Shown: one piece after another, positions 16,278 to 25,446 of the stretch | Layout: the number at the start of each line of letters is the position of its first letter | How positions within the stretch are numbered: position 1 is the stretch's first letter | Assembly (NCBI GenBank): GCA_039026975.1 | Contig: JBCCLI010000014.1 | Coordinates: forward strand, 1 to 35,635 | DNA: 35,635 nucleotides | From: JBCBKZ01 sp039026975 | GTDB lineage: Bacteria; Bacteroidota; Bacteroidia; J057 | Reading direction: 5' to 3' | Notes under the pieces: model-generated | Databases searched by the model: none | Seen by the model: only the letters and a program-made list of their open reading frames with translations | What the model was told of the DNA's origin: nothing | Program-made: the position numbers and the translations under genes

Positions 16278-17873
16278 CTACCTAACTTGCATCAGCTTGA
16301 CCTGCTGATATGTATTTACCTGCATGCGGTAGTAATAATTCCCTGCAGCTAGTCCATGCCCTTCGAAAGGAATCTCATGCTTACCTATGCCCAACTTTTT
16401 ATTTACCAAGGTGGCTATTTCTTGTCCCGTAGGATCATATACTTTGATTTGTACATCTGCTACCCTATCTAGCTCCAGGGGAATCCGTGTGCTACCCCTA
16501 AATGGATTAGGGTAATTCTGCGATAACCTTACTTCTTTTTTCAATTGATCATCTATGGAAGTAGAAATAGGAGAACGCTTCACTATGGGGATATAGGTAT
16601 ATTCTTCCCCGAAGAGTACCTCCTGTACTTGCTCCTCTGAAGCTCCAAACCAGCCTGAGAGTACGGAACTATAAATAGCTCTAAAGTCATACTGCATGGG
16701 GAGATTATCTCTTCCATTAGCATTATCAGGAATAAGGGGATTCTCTCCAAAAATCCGTGGATTTACCTGACTGCCAAAGACAAATAAAGGAGCAGCCGTT
16801 CCGTGGTCAGTTCCATAACTATCATTAGATATGATCCTCCTGCCAAACTCTGAGAAAGTCATTCCCAGTACTCTGTCTTCTATCCCAAACAGTGTTATGT
16901 CATCCTGGAAAGCAGTGATAGCCTGAGAAACACGACTAAGCAGGTCCACATGTCTTCCAGCCTCTTCAGGAGAACTCCCTTGCTGTACCTGGTTAGCGTG
17001 CGTATCAAATCCACCCAGATCCACTACATATATTTTAGTCTTTAGTCCTCCTGCTATTAGGCGTGCTACTATCCGTAATTCATTAGCTAACTTATTACCG
17101 TTACCCTGTGGATACAGCTCTGACAGATTTTCCGGTACTAGCTGTGCAGCTGTCTGGATAGAGGCATTATACTTATTGGTTTGCTCATAGCTTTGGCGTA
17201 AAAAGGATAACTCATGTCCATAAGGGGTATCAGGTGTATTTCCGTCCTGCTCCAGGAGGCTTTGTGATCCATTCAGGTTAGCTAAAGCCATACTCATATT
17301 CACGGAGGGTCCCTGGCAGGTCTGTGAAACCTGATTTCCTACAGTAATAGCCAGAGGATCTGGAAAATCTTCATTAGGATACCCATTAGGGAAGCCAGGG
17401 AAGTTATTATCTAAGTACCTACCCATCCAACCGGTGGGATCAAACACATCTGAGGCAGTGGCAGAAGTCCAAATATCTGTAGAACGGAAGTGAGAGCCAT
17501 TACTTTTAGGATATCCCACACTCTGCAGAATGGCTAGCTTTTCTGTATCATACAGCTCTTTAAAGCCTGTCATGACGGGATGAAAGGCATTTTTATCTCC
17601 TATAAGGGTATTTTGAAGCTTATCTTCCGGGATCAGGATAGATCCTCTCGCTTTAGATAAGTTGCTGTATTGATCTATGGGAATAAAGGTGTTGAGTCCA
17701 TCGTTTCCCCCATTTAATCTTACGAGTACCAGTACACGATCCTCGAAAGCGGCATTAGCCAGGAGGGCATCTACGGCATTACTTTTTCCGAAAGCCCGTA
17801 TAGAAGTACCTCCTAAAATCATGGGAACTGACAGAGAAAGGGAAGCTGATCTGACAAAGTCTCTGCGCTTCAT
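16278..17873 (-). CDS. DUF1501 protein B, Tat-type signal and T9SS tail
   Basis: This 531-residue paralog has the N-terminus MKRRDFVRSASLSLSVPMILGG, then 'VRLNGGNDGLNTFIP', 'GSHFRSTDIWTSA', 'DLGGFDTHANQVQ' and 'NDSYGTDHGTAAPLF', all as in copy A. The 82-residue sorting domain (450-531) begins LSQNYPNPF and is preceded by the linker SPISTSIDDQLKKEVR, nearly the same as in copy D. The catalytic core is by eye very close to A and D and clearly more distant from C and E. It is 35 bp downstream of DUF1800 B. A hairpin terminator follows. Role: predicted surface or secreted phosphatase-fold-like protein of unknown substrate. Confidence 0.92.
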   Translation of the reverse strand: MKRRDFVRSASLSLSVPMILGGTSIRAFGKSNAVDALLANAAFEDRVLVLVRLNGGNDGLNTFIPIDQYSNLSKARGSILIPEDKLQNTLIGDKNAFHPVMTGFKELYDTEKLAILQSVGYPKSNGSHFRSTDIWTSATASDVFDPTGWMGRYLDNNFPGFPNGYPNEDFPDPLAITVGNQVSQTCQGPSVNMSMALANLNGSQSLLEQDGNTPDTPYGHELSFLRQSYEQTNKYNASIQTAAQLVPENLSELYPQGNGNKLANELRIVARLIAGGLKTKIYVVDLGGFDTHANQVQQGSSPEEAGRHVDLLSRVSQAITAFQDDITLFGIEDRVLGMTFSEFGRRIISNDSYGTDHGTAAPLFVFGSQVNPRIFGENPLIPDNANGRDNLPMQYDFRAIYSSVLSGWFGASEEQVQEVLFGEEYTYIPIVKRSPISTSIDDQLKKEVRLSQNYPNPFRGSTRIPLELDRVADVQIKVYDPTGQEIATLVNKKLGIGKHEIPFEGHGLAAGNYYYRMQVNTYQQVKLMQVR

Positions 17874-17908
17874 ATTTTGTTAAAAGTAGTTAGTGTATGG
17901 GTAATGAA

Positions 17909-19645
17909 TTAGGATAAGTGAATTTCAGGGAGAGAGACCATGGTTTGTATGAGTGCCCTCAGTCTATTTTCAACTGCCATCCTGGGTTCAGGATCTTCAG
18001 GATCTGTGAGGTACAATATATACTCCTCTGTCCACTCAAAGTCTGGAAGGCCAGGGATGAGCACATCTTTCAGAAAGATGAGCTGACTATCTGTAATTCC
18101 ATTTGGAAACAGGACATCTGCGATTTCACTTACTACCAGATTAGGATCTGCAGGATCACTTACCTGTTCTAACAACTTAAAAACGTCTAGTTTCAAATAG
18201 TTTTGCTGATAGATTTTCTTCCCGTTGGCACTAGTAATAAGACTCGCGTAAAACTGTCTGTTAGGAAGGGTAGCAGAATTTACCCATGCTTGAGAATAAA
18301 CGGGCTCCTGGTAGTACGCAGGCCAGCCAGCTACACTTGGAGGGGTTAAAAATGTCTGCTGTAACTTAGCAGCTTCAGCATAGAAATATCCCCAAAGTCT
18401 GTATGCATATGCGTAGTCTTCTACTGTAGGAACTTCAAACTCTAATTTCCTTGCCATAGAAATTACATAATCCATGGGACTCTTTATGATGCAGCCTCTC
18501 CTGAGCAGATCATAAAAATGTGCACTGGAAAGTAAGGCCCTTACCACAGGCTTTATCTCAAAGCTGTTAGCAATGAGTAACTGAACCATGGGTTCTATCA
18601 CAAATACTTCTGTAGGTTCATCTATGACATAGTAACAAAACCACCTATATAGTTTGCGGCAGATATAACGGGCAGTTTCTGCCTGCCCAAAAATCATGTC
18701 TATTAGTGCCTTGTATTCATCTTCCCCCTGATTTTCTATTACCTTATAATTAAAAGCTGCTGAAAACTGCTTAGTAGTTTTATCATGCCGATTATCCCTG
18801 TATAAACTTCCTGTATACCCTGCATTAGCAAGCCCTCCCGTAGGTTGCCATCCAGTTAATACTTTAGCCGCTTCACGTACATCTTCTTCTGTATAATTAG
18901 TATAGTTTCCTTCTCCTATCTGAGGGCCTTTTCCTATGGTAAATAGCTCAAATAATTCTCGTGCGTAGTTTTCATTAGGAGCCCCTACCTTGTTTTGGTT
19001 CCCATTTAGGTAGTGTAACATAGCTGGATTCACGGTAACCTTTTCCACGAGGGTTTTGAAGTTTCCTAAGCCATATAGGCGGAAAAGCCTCATCAACTGA
19101 TAGGAATACCTAGAATCATTACCAGAAAATAAGAGCTCTGTGGCAAAGTGGTTATGCCAGAATAGGGCCATTTTCTCTCTAAGCGAAACTTCCTGAGTAG
19201 CCATTAGCCCAAGTGCCCAATACCTGAGGGACCGTCTTCGGAACCCTTGAGGGTTAACACCTCCACCAGGGGACCTAGGATGAGACACCCAGCTGGTCCC
19301 TACAGGAGCATTCGGATCTTTATTAAAGGAGTAATAAACGGGAGGGTCAGGTTCTTCCCAGTCAGCTACCAACTTATCTATGGTAGCATCCAAACCGTCA
19401 GATACAGCCTGTTCTATTTCTGCTTTTTTAGCGCCGAAAAGTGATCTGTTTAGCAAGTGGCGAGCTTCTGCCCATTCAAAATCTCCTGTGTGGGCTTCAA
19501 GACCTGAGGTTACTTCTTGAAGTTGGGGAAGTTCCTGATTTACCAGTTTGCTTACCGGGTCTATCTTTCCCTTCTTGACAGGATCTAATGGGTCAGAATG
19601 TCTTTTGCTCTGCAAGGTAGCCCCTAAAAAGGTTCTTCTATCCAT
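17909..19645 (-). CDS. DUF1800 protein B
   Basis: The 578-residue protein starts MDRRTFLGATLQSKRHSDP and has the standard motifs 'LFWHNHFATEL', 'NYARELFELFTIG', 'EEDVREAAKVLTGW', 'YICRKLYRWFCYYVID' and a C-terminus ending SLPEIHLS. It differs from A by one additional residue near the middle (LLFSGNDSRYSYQL) and by 'LEKVTVNPAML'. No signal peptide, membrane helix or sorting tail is visible. It is the first gene of pair B, 35 bp ahead of DUF1501 B. Two TTGAAT-n4-ATTCAA palindromes stand 33 and 61 bases upstream of its start codon, which suggests a regulator not shared with pair A. Confidence 0.92.
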   Translation of the reverse strand: MDRRTFLGATLQSKRHSDPLDPVKKGKIDPVSKLVNQELPQLQEVTSGLEAHTGDFEWAEARHLLNRSLFGAKKAEIEQAVSDGLDATIDKLVADWEEPDPPVYYSFNKDPNAPVGTSWVSHPRSPGGGVNPQGFRRRSLRYWALGLMATQEVSLREKMALFWHNHFATELLFSGNDSRYSYQLMRLFRLYGLGNFKTLVEKVTVNPAMLHYLNGNQNKVGAPNENYARELFELFTIGKGPQIGEGNYTNYTEEDVREAAKVLTGWQPTGGLANAGYTGSLYRDNRHDKTTKQFSAAFNYKVIENQGEDEYKALIDMIFGQAETARYICRKLYRWFCYYVIDEPTEVFVIEPMVQLLIANSFEIKPVVRALLSSAHFYDLLRRGCIIKSPMDYVISMARKLEFEVPTVEDYAYAYRLWGYFYAEAAKLQQTFLTPPSVAGWPAYYQEPVYSQAWVNSATLPNRQFYASLITSANGKKIYQQNYLKLDVFKLLEQVSDPADPNLVVSEIADVLFPNGITDSQLIFLKDVLIPGLPDFEWTEEYILYLTDPEDPEPRMAVENRLRALIQTMVSLPEIHLS

Positions 19646-20048
19646 TGGTGCTCAGATAAAGGACTATTCTTTTTTTATTGAATATATATTCAAAATTAAG
19701 AGAAATTGAATAGAAATTCAACAATCACAGCCCCTTACTCTTCCCTAAATCAATAGATAGAACATTCCTACTATCCGTATGTATGCACTTAACTAGCTAT
19801 CTGCCAAGTCATTAATTAGTTAATTCATGTATGTATCTATAAATTATTATCGTAAAAAAATTATAAAAAAAATATTTATATGAATCATTTGCCATACAGA
19901 AAATAGTTCAAATATTAGGAATTAGCTTAAATAGAGAACATAAATGTGTACACCTCATACTTCTCGCTAATGTACATGAGGCACACGGATACTTCGTGTG
20001 CCTCATCCTTATATTCAACAGCTATCCTTCTCTATAAAAGGCTAACAC
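19646..20048. promoter_or_regulatory. Gap between pairs C and B with paired TTGAAT palindromes
   Basis: The 403 bases contain TTGAATATATATTCAA (19678-19693, perfect 16-bp palindrome) and TTGAATAGAAATTCAA (19706-19721, same arms, 28 bases apart) upstream of DUF1800 B. This tandem of related sites is a good operator candidate. The middle is very A/T-rich. A strong hairpin at 19976-20006 is listed separately. No credible gene. Confidence 0.45.
19976..20006 (-). terminator. Strong stem-loop after pair C
   Basis: A perfect 12-bp stem (ATGAGGCACACG / CGTGTGCCTCAT) with a 7-base loop lies 43 bases after the DUF1501 C stop codon. There is no T-run on either side, so it may protect the mRNA 3' end or end transcription in a Rho-assisted way. 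Confidence 0.5.
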
Positions 20049-21638
20049 CTACCTGGCCTGCATCAGCTTGACTTGCTGGTAAGACCCTATTTGCATCCGG
20101 TAATAATAGTTCCCTGCGGCAAGTTCCTGCCTTTCAAAAGGAATTTCATGCTTACCTGCGGCTAGCTTTTTATCTACGAGGGTACCTATCTCCTTTCCCA
20201 TATAATCATACACCTTGATCTGGATATGGGTAGAGGTTTCTAGTTCTACCGGGATTCTAGTATGCAGAGTGAAAGGATTTGGATAATTCTGGTGAAGTTT
20301 TGTGGACTTATTCAGCTCCTCATTAATATCCGTAGATACTTCAGTCTTCACTATGGGGATATACTCAAACCCCTCATCCAACATCACCTCTTTAGCCAAC
20401 TCTTCCGGTGCCCCAAACCAACCAGCTAAAATGGAACTGTACACTGCACGGAAGTCGTACTGCATAGGGACACCTGCTCCATTATCTATATCATCTGCTA
20501 TAATTGGATTTACCCCAAAAATAGTATTGTTCACTTTTGATCCGAATACAAATAAAGGGGCTGCGGTTCCATGGTCTGTGCCGTAGCTATCATTGGATTT
20601 AATTTGGCGTCCAAACTCAGAAAATGTCATTCCTAGGACTCTGTCTTCTAGTCCAAACAGCCTAAGATCATCCTGGAAGGCAAAGATAGCTTCCGAAACT
20701 CTTCTTAGTAGGCTTACATGTCTTCCTGCTTCATCTGTAGGCTCTCCCTCCTCTACTTGATTACCGTGAGTATCAAACCCTCCAAGATCTACAACATAGA
20801 TCTTAGTCCTTAGCCCACCAGCTATCAACCTAGCTACGAGCCTTAACTCATTTGATAGAGAGTTACCCCTTTCTGGATATAAGTCTGAAAGGTTATCAGG
20901 TGCTTTTTCTGCAGCAGATAAAATAGAGACCCTGTATTTATTGGTTTGTATGAAGCTTTGCCTTAAAAAGTTTAATTCATTTCCATACCTAGTGGATGGT
21001 GTCTCTCCAGTATCCTCCCAAAGAGCTTGTCCCCCATTTAGGTTAGCTAGTGCCATTCCCATATTCACCGCCGGTCCCTGGCACGTCTGGGAAAGCTGAT
21101 TTCCAATAGTAATGGCTAATGGATCTGGATTCTCCTCATTTGGATATCCTATAGGGTATTCACTGTGATTCTGGTTAAGATATCTTCCTATCCATCCAGA
21201 ATTCTCCACGGTTTTAGAATCAGAAGCTGAGGTCCAAATATCTGTACTTCTAAAGTGAGATCTATTTTGTTGAGGATATCCTACACTCTGGATGATGGCT
21301 AACTTCTCCGTATCATATAGCTCTTTGACTTGTGTCATAATTGGATGAAAGGCATTTTTATCCCCTATAAGTGTATTTTGAAGTTTAGGCTCAGGAATAA
21401 TGATATTCTGCCTAGCCTTAGTCAGGTTAGCATACTGATCTAGTGGAATAAATGTATTTAATCCGTCATTTCCTCCGTTCAACCTAACCAAGACCAATAC
21501 TCTATCCTCAAACTGTGCATGTTCTAATAGGGCGTCCAAAGCTGTGTTTCTTCCAAATGCATTTAGCGAGGTTCCTCCTAAAAGCAAGGGTACAGAGAGG
21601 GAAGCTGAAGCAGTTTTGACAAAATTTCTACGCTTCAT
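20049..21638 (-). CDS. DUF1501 protein C, Tat-type signal and T9SS tail
   Basis: The 529-residue protein starts MKRRNFVKTASASLSVPLLL, a closer match to the RRxFxK Tat consensus than copies A, B and D. Core motifs are kept ('GGNDGLNTFIP', 'SHFRSTDIWTSA', 'GGFDTHGNQ', 'EFGRQIKSNDSYGTDHG'); note HGNQ and FGRQ where the others have HANQ and FGRR. The tail (448-529) begins LHQNYPNPF and ends KLMQAR. Overall it is a divergent member, intermediate between A/B/D and E. It is 46 bp downstream of DUF1800 C, whose HNHF motif is altered. Predicted to be exported and displayed or released through T9SS. Confidence 0.92.
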   Translation of the reverse strand: MKRRNFVKTASASLSVPLLLGGTSLNAFGRNTALDALLEHAQFEDRVLVLVRLNGGNDGLNTFIPLDQYANLTKARQNIIIPEPKLQNTLIGDKNAFHPIMTQVKELYDTEKLAIIQSVGYPQQNRSHFRSTDIWTSASDSKTVENSGWIGRYLNQNHSEYPIGYPNEENPDPLAITIGNQLSQTCQGPAVNMGMALANLNGGQALWEDTGETPSTRYGNELNFLRQSFIQTNKYRVSILSAAEKAPDNLSDLYPERGNSLSNELRLVARLIAGGLRTKIYVVDLGGFDTHGNQVEEGEPTDEAGRHVSLLRRVSEAIFAFQDDLRLFGLEDRVLGMTFSEFGRQIKSNDSYGTDHGTAAPLFVFGSKVNNTIFGVNPIIADDIDNGAGVPMQYDFRAVYSSILAGWFGAPEELAKEVMLDEGFEYIPIVKTEVSTDINEELNKSTKLHQNYPNPFTLHTRIPVELETSTHIQIKVYDYMGKEIGTLVDKKLAAGKHEIPFERQELAAGNYYYRMQIGSYQQVKLMQAR

Positions 21639-21684
21639 AATTTATGTGAGAAATTAGTTTAGTCTAGAATTGATTACAGAAATC

Positions 21685-23424
21685 TTACATTAAATGGAAC
21701 TCAGGTAGAGAAATGATGGCCTGAAGGAGGGCTCTTAGCTTGCTCTCCACGGCCTTCTTTACTTCCTCATCAGACGGGTCTGTTATGTAGAGTACATATT
21801 CTTCTGTCCACTCAAAATCTGGGAGGCCAGGTATTAATACATCTTTCAGCATGGTCCTCTGGCTTTCTGGCATTGAAACAGGCAAGAGCAGTTCTGTCCA
21901 CTCACTGACAAGCACATTGGGGTCGGAGGCATCTGATACCTTATTTAGAAACTTGAATACATCTACAGTCAAGAATATATCATCACTGATTTTCTTCCCA
22001 TTTTCACGACTGACGATATCCGAGTAAAACTGGCGATTTGATAGCGTGGGTGAAGATATCCAAATTTGGTAGAAGGCAGGTTCCTGGTAATAGGCATTCC
22101 AACCAGCTACCGAGGGAGGATCAAGTAAACTCTGTTCCATCTTGGCTGACTCACTGAAATAGAAGTTCCATAGAGAGTACTGGTATGTAACATTTTCTAA
22201 ACCAGGCATCTCAGCTTCCGTAACCCTTGGGAGCGCAAGAACATAATCTATTGGGCTTTTAATCATAGCCCCTATATTCTCATTATCAAAAAAGTGTGCG
22301 CTAGAAATGAGCGCTCTTATTACTGGTTTTATATTGTAATTATTAGCTACTAGTAGCTGGGCCATGGGTTCAATGACAAACTGCTCTGTAGCCTCATCAA
22401 TGACATAGTAGCAAAACCACCTATATAGTTTTCTGCAGATATATCTGGCAGTCTCTACCTTCCCGAAAATCATATCTATCAGCAGCTTGTACTCCTCTTC
22501 ACCAGCATTCTCAATGGTTTGAAAATCAAATGCAGCACTGAAATTTTTAGTAGACTTATCATGTCTGTTATCTTTGTATTCTCCTGCCGGTCTTCCTGCA
22601 GTCTTACCATAAAAGTTGTGGGTCCAGCCTGTGAGTACCTTAGAGGCTTCTCTTACATCATCTTCTGTGTAATTGGTGTAATTTCCTTCTCCTATCTGAG
22701 GTCCTTTCCCTATGGTAAAAAGTTCAAATAGCTCTCGCCCATAGTTTTCATTAGGAGAACCTACTTTATTTTGATCACCATTTAGGTAGTTCAACATGGC
22801 TGAACTTACCGTAACCTCCTCCACTAATGTCTTAAAATCACCAAGTGCGTATTGTCTAAAAAGCCTTACTAGCTCATACATCCGTCTTTGGTCAAAGACG
22901 ACTAATGATTCTGTGGCAAAATGATTAAACCAAAAAAGGGTCATTTTCTCCCTTAGAGATACTCCCTGATCTATCATGAGTCCTACAGACCAGTTTCGAA
23001 GTGAAGTTCTTCTGTATCCATCCAGAAAAACCCCATCTTCATTATTTAAAGGAAACTCTACCCAGGTTTCTCCTATGGCTACATTTGCATCTTTTTCAAA
23101 ATAACTATTTAAAGGAGCTGCTGGCTCTTGCCAATCTGCTACTAGTAAATCAATAGTAGATTCCAATCCATCTTCCACTGCCTTAGCTATTTCAGCCTTT
23201 TTCGGTCCAAAAAGAGTCCTACTTAAGAGATGTCGCGCTTGCCACCACCCCCATTCCCCGGTATAGGGTTCTAAGCCAGCCGATACCCTTGCTACTGAAG
23301 GGAGCTCTTGATTCACTAGTTTATCCACTGGATCAATTTCTCCTCTTTTAATAGGATCGGTAGGGGTTGGATCTGCTACTTTTAGACGCTGCAAGGAACT
23401 TCCTAAAAAGGATCTTCTATCCAT
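21685..23424 (-). CDS. DUF1800 protein C, altered HNHF motif
   Basis: The 579-residue copy begins MDRRSFLGSSLQRLKVADPTPTDP. It keeps 'ELFELFTIGKGPQIGEG', 'VLTGW', 'YICRKLYRWFCYYVID' and 'LIPGLPDFEWTEEY'. Two changes stand out: 'FWFNHFATES' replaces the FWHNHF seen in the other five copies (codons TGG TTT AAT CAT), and 'NYGRELFELF' replaces NYARELFELF. The final residues are SLPEFHLM. Its first 45 residues resemble those of the orphan DUF1800 next to it, although the bodies differ. It has a long hairpin leader just upstream (23449-23513) and precedes DUF1501 C by 46 bp. Confidence 0.92.
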   Translation of the reverse strand: MDRRSFLGSSLQRLKVADPTPTDPIKRGEIDPVDKLVNQELPSVARVSAGLEPYTGEWGWWQARHLLSRTLFGPKKAEIAKAVEDGLESTIDLLVADWQEPAAPLNSYFEKDANVAIGETWVEFPLNNEDGVFLDGYRRTSLRNWSVGLMIDQGVSLREKMTLFWFNHFATESLVVFDQRRMYELVRLFRQYALGDFKTLVEEVTVSSAMLNYLNGDQNKVGSPNENYGRELFELFTIGKGPQIGEGNYTNYTEDDVREASKVLTGWTHNFYGKTAGRPAGEYKDNRHDKSTKNFSAAFDFQTIENAGEEEYKLLIDMIFGKVETARYICRKLYRWFCYYVIDEATEQFVIEPMAQLLVANNYNIKPVIRALISSAHFFDNENIGAMIKSPIDYVLALPRVTEAEMPGLENVTYQYSLWNFYFSESAKMEQSLLDPPSVAGWNAYYQEPAFYQIWISSPTLSNRQFYSDIVSRENGKKISDDIFLTVDVFKFLNKVSDASDPNVLVSEWTELLLPVSMPESQRTMLKDVLIPGLPDFEWTEEYVLYITDPSDEEVKKAVESKLRALLQAIISLPEFHLM

Positions 23425-23448
23425 TTCAAATAGTAATGTTAAGGGAAG

Positions 23449-23513
23449 GTGAGTAGGTAGAGGGCAAAAGATTTTATGAAATATCTTTTACTCCCTCCTC
23501 TTGGCCTACTCAC
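23449..23513 (-). promoter_or_regulatory. Long hairpin leader of DUF1800 C
   Basis: GTGAGTAGG (23449-23457) is perfectly complementary to CCTACTCAC (23505-23513). Inside, AGGG and AAAAGAT (23461-23472) pair with ATCTTTT (23483-23489) and CCCT (23493-23496). The element lies 25-89 bases upstream of the start codon and next to the 26-base repeat at 23511-23536. A matching element lies before the orphan DUF1800. It may be a leader hairpin controlling stability or translation, or an attenuator. Confidence 0.5.
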
Positions 23514-23536
23514 TCAGACCAAATTTGACTAGCTAA
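23511..23536 (-). repeat. 26-base exact repeat, copy 1
   Basis: Identical over 26 bases to 25444-25469. The minus strand contains CAAATTTG, one mismatch from the Bacteroidota -7 consensus TAnnTTTG, with a TTTG 18 bases upstream in this copy, so it may include the promoter of DUF1800 C. Confidence 0.55.
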
Positions 23537-23605
23537 CTCTTTCAGCAAAGGCATGTGAACGGTAGATTTTTCAATTAGTCACAGGTGGTCCTAGGACTAA
23601 GCTGC

Positions 23606-25354
23606 TTATGAAAGATGTATCTCTGGTAGAGAAATCATGGTTTCCACCATGGCCCTCAGTCTATTTTCGACCGCCATTCTAGGCTCTGGATCATCCGGAT
23701 CAGTGATGTACAGAACATACTCCTCTGTCCACTCAAAGTCTGGAAGACCTGGAATCAGGACATCCTTTAAGAATATCAGTTGGTTATCTGTCACGCCAAA
23801 TGGAAAAAGGACTTCCCCTATTTCACGAACTACCAAATTAGGATCTGCAGGATCACTTACCTGTGAGAGTAGGGTAAAGACATTTATCTTCAGCCGCATA
23901 TCAGCCCGGTAGATACTTTTTCCTCTAGCGGCCATAATGGACCTGGAAAAGAATTGCCTATTGGGCAGGGTAGCTGAATTTACCCAGGCCTGATAATAGA
24001 TAGGTTCCTGATAATAGGCAGGCCAACCGGCTACACTAGGAGGAGAGAGGTACGTTTGTTGAAGTTTAGAGGCTTCTGAGTAAATGTAATTCCATACACG
24101 ATAGGTAAAGTTTAATTCTTCTTCTACAGGCGGTATGTCAAACTCTAGTTTCCTCATCAAAGAAACCACAAACTCTATAGGGCTTTTAATGATACATCCC
24201 CTTCTGAGAGTATCAAAAAAGTGGGCACTGGACAGCAAAGCCCTAACTACTGGCTTGACCTCGTAGTTATTAGCTATTAATAGCTGAGCCATGGGCTCTA
24301 TGACATTCTCTTCTGCATACTCATCTATCACATAGTAGCAGAACCACCTGTATAATTTTCTACAGATATAACGGGCTGTCTCTGCCTGCTGAAAAATCAT
24401 GTCTATTAGAGCCTTATACTCATCTTCCCCCTGGTTTTCAATCACCTGATAATTAAAGGCTTCCGAAAACTGTTTCGTTGTATTATCATGACGTCCATCT
24501 CTGTATTCACTACCAGTAATCCCCCCTCCTCTGTTTCCTCCTGTAGCTTGCCATCCGGTCAACACTTTAGCTGCTTCTCTGATATCCTCCTCTGTATAAT
24601 TCGTGTAGTTCCCTTCCCCTATTTGTGGGCCCTTCCCAATAGTGAAAAGCTCAAATAGCTCTCGGGCGTAGTTTTCATTAGGAGACCCATTTCTATTCTG
24701 ATTTCCATTTAGGTAATGCAGCATAGCGGGATTCACAGTAACTTCCTCTACCAGTGTCTTAACATTCCCTAAGCCATGTAGGCGAAATAAGCGTACCAAT
24801 TGATAAGAAAATCTGGCATCTCCTCCAGAGGCAAGTAGTTCTGTAGAGAAGTGATTATGCCAAAACATAGCTATCTTTTCTCTAAGGGAAACCTCCTGGG
24901 TGATCATCTGGCCTATGGACCAGTACACAAGGGTCCGCCACCTGGAACCGAAGTTATTCACCCCATCACCATTATTTTGCTGAGAAGCTATCCATGTACT
25001 GCCTATAGGGACATTGACATCTCTGTCATGCTGATAATAAACAGGAGGAGAAGGTTCCTCCCAGTCTGCTACTAATTTATCTAAGGTAGCTTCTAGGCCA
25101 TCTTGCACAGCCTGATCTACCTCTGCTTTTTTAGCCCCAAAAAGTGCTCTGTTTAATAAGTGGCGCGCTTCCTCCCATCCAAATGCACCAGTATAAGCTT
25201 CTAGCCCTGTAGTAACGCCCTGTAATTGAGGCAGTTCCTGATTTACCAGTTCATCTACCGGGTCTATTTTTCCTCCTTTTACAGGATCAGTTGGTGTAGG
25301 GTCTGCTACTTTTGTACGCTGCAAGGTCCCTCCAAAAAAGGCTCTTCTATCCAT
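23606..25354 (-). CDS. Orphan DUF1800 protein without a DUF1501 partner
   Basis: The 582-residue protein is the longest of the six and complete: MDRRAFFGGTLQRTK at the start, 'MFWHNHFSTEL', 'NYARELFELFTIG', 'EEDIREAAKVLTGW', 'YICRKLYRWFCYYVID', and a C-terminus SLPEIHLS. No DUF1501 follows; the next gene 181 bp downstream is another DUF1800 (C). Its N-terminal segment with LQRTKVADPTPTDP and DPVDELVNQELP matches copy C, while the body matches A, B and D, so it looks mosaic. Its own leader (25385-25469) is also of the C type. It may use a DUF1501 from another pair, or may have lost its own. Confidence 0.92.
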   Translation of the reverse strand: MDRRAFFGGTLQRTKVADPTPTDPVKGGKIDPVDELVNQELPQLQGVTTGLEAYTGAFGWEEARHLLNRALFGAKKAEVDQAVQDGLEATLDKLVADWEEPSPPVYYQHDRDVNVPIGSTWIASQQNNGDGVNNFGSRWRTLVYWSIGQMITQEVSLREKIAMFWHNHFSTELLASGGDARFSYQLVRLFRLHGLGNVKTLVEEVTVNPAMLHYLNGNQNRNGSPNENYARELFELFTIGKGPQIGEGNYTNYTEEDIREAAKVLTGWQATGGNRGGGITGSEYRDGRHDNTTKQFSEAFNYQVIENQGEDEYKALIDMIFQQAETARYICRKLYRWFCYYVIDEYAEENVIEPMAQLLIANNYEVKPVVRALLSSAHFFDTLRRGCIIKSPIEFVVSLMRKLEFDIPPVEEELNFTYRVWNYIYSEASKLQQTYLSPPSVAGWPAYYQEPIYYQAWVNSATLPNRQFFSRSIMAARGKSIYRADMRLKINVFTLLSQVSDPADPNLVVREIGEVLFPFGVTDNQLIFLKDVLIPGLPDFEWTEEYVLYITDPDDPEPRMAVENRLRAMVETMISLPEIHLS

Positions 25355-25384
25355 GCCTAATGTTTGTGTGTTGTTAATAGTTAT

Positions 25385-25446
25385 GTGAGTAAGTAAAGGG
25401 ATAAGGACTTTCTGACTTTAGGATTATCCCTCCTTAACGTACCCAC
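25385..25446 (-). promoter_or_regulatory. Long hairpin leader of the orphan DUF1800
   Basis: GGGATAA (25398-25404) pairs with TTATCCC (25424-25430). Outer arms 25385-25397 and 25434-25446 pair at 10 of 13 positions, plus a G-U pair on the minus strand. It lies 31-92 bases upstream of the start codon. Position and shape match the leader of DUF1800 C while much of the stem sequence differs. Confidence 0.5.

Noticed and set aside
23588..23597. Palindrome GTCCTAGGAC near the end of the orphan DUF1800
   Set aside because: Perfect but only 10 bases with no loop, so it cannot form a terminator hairpin, and there is no second copy.
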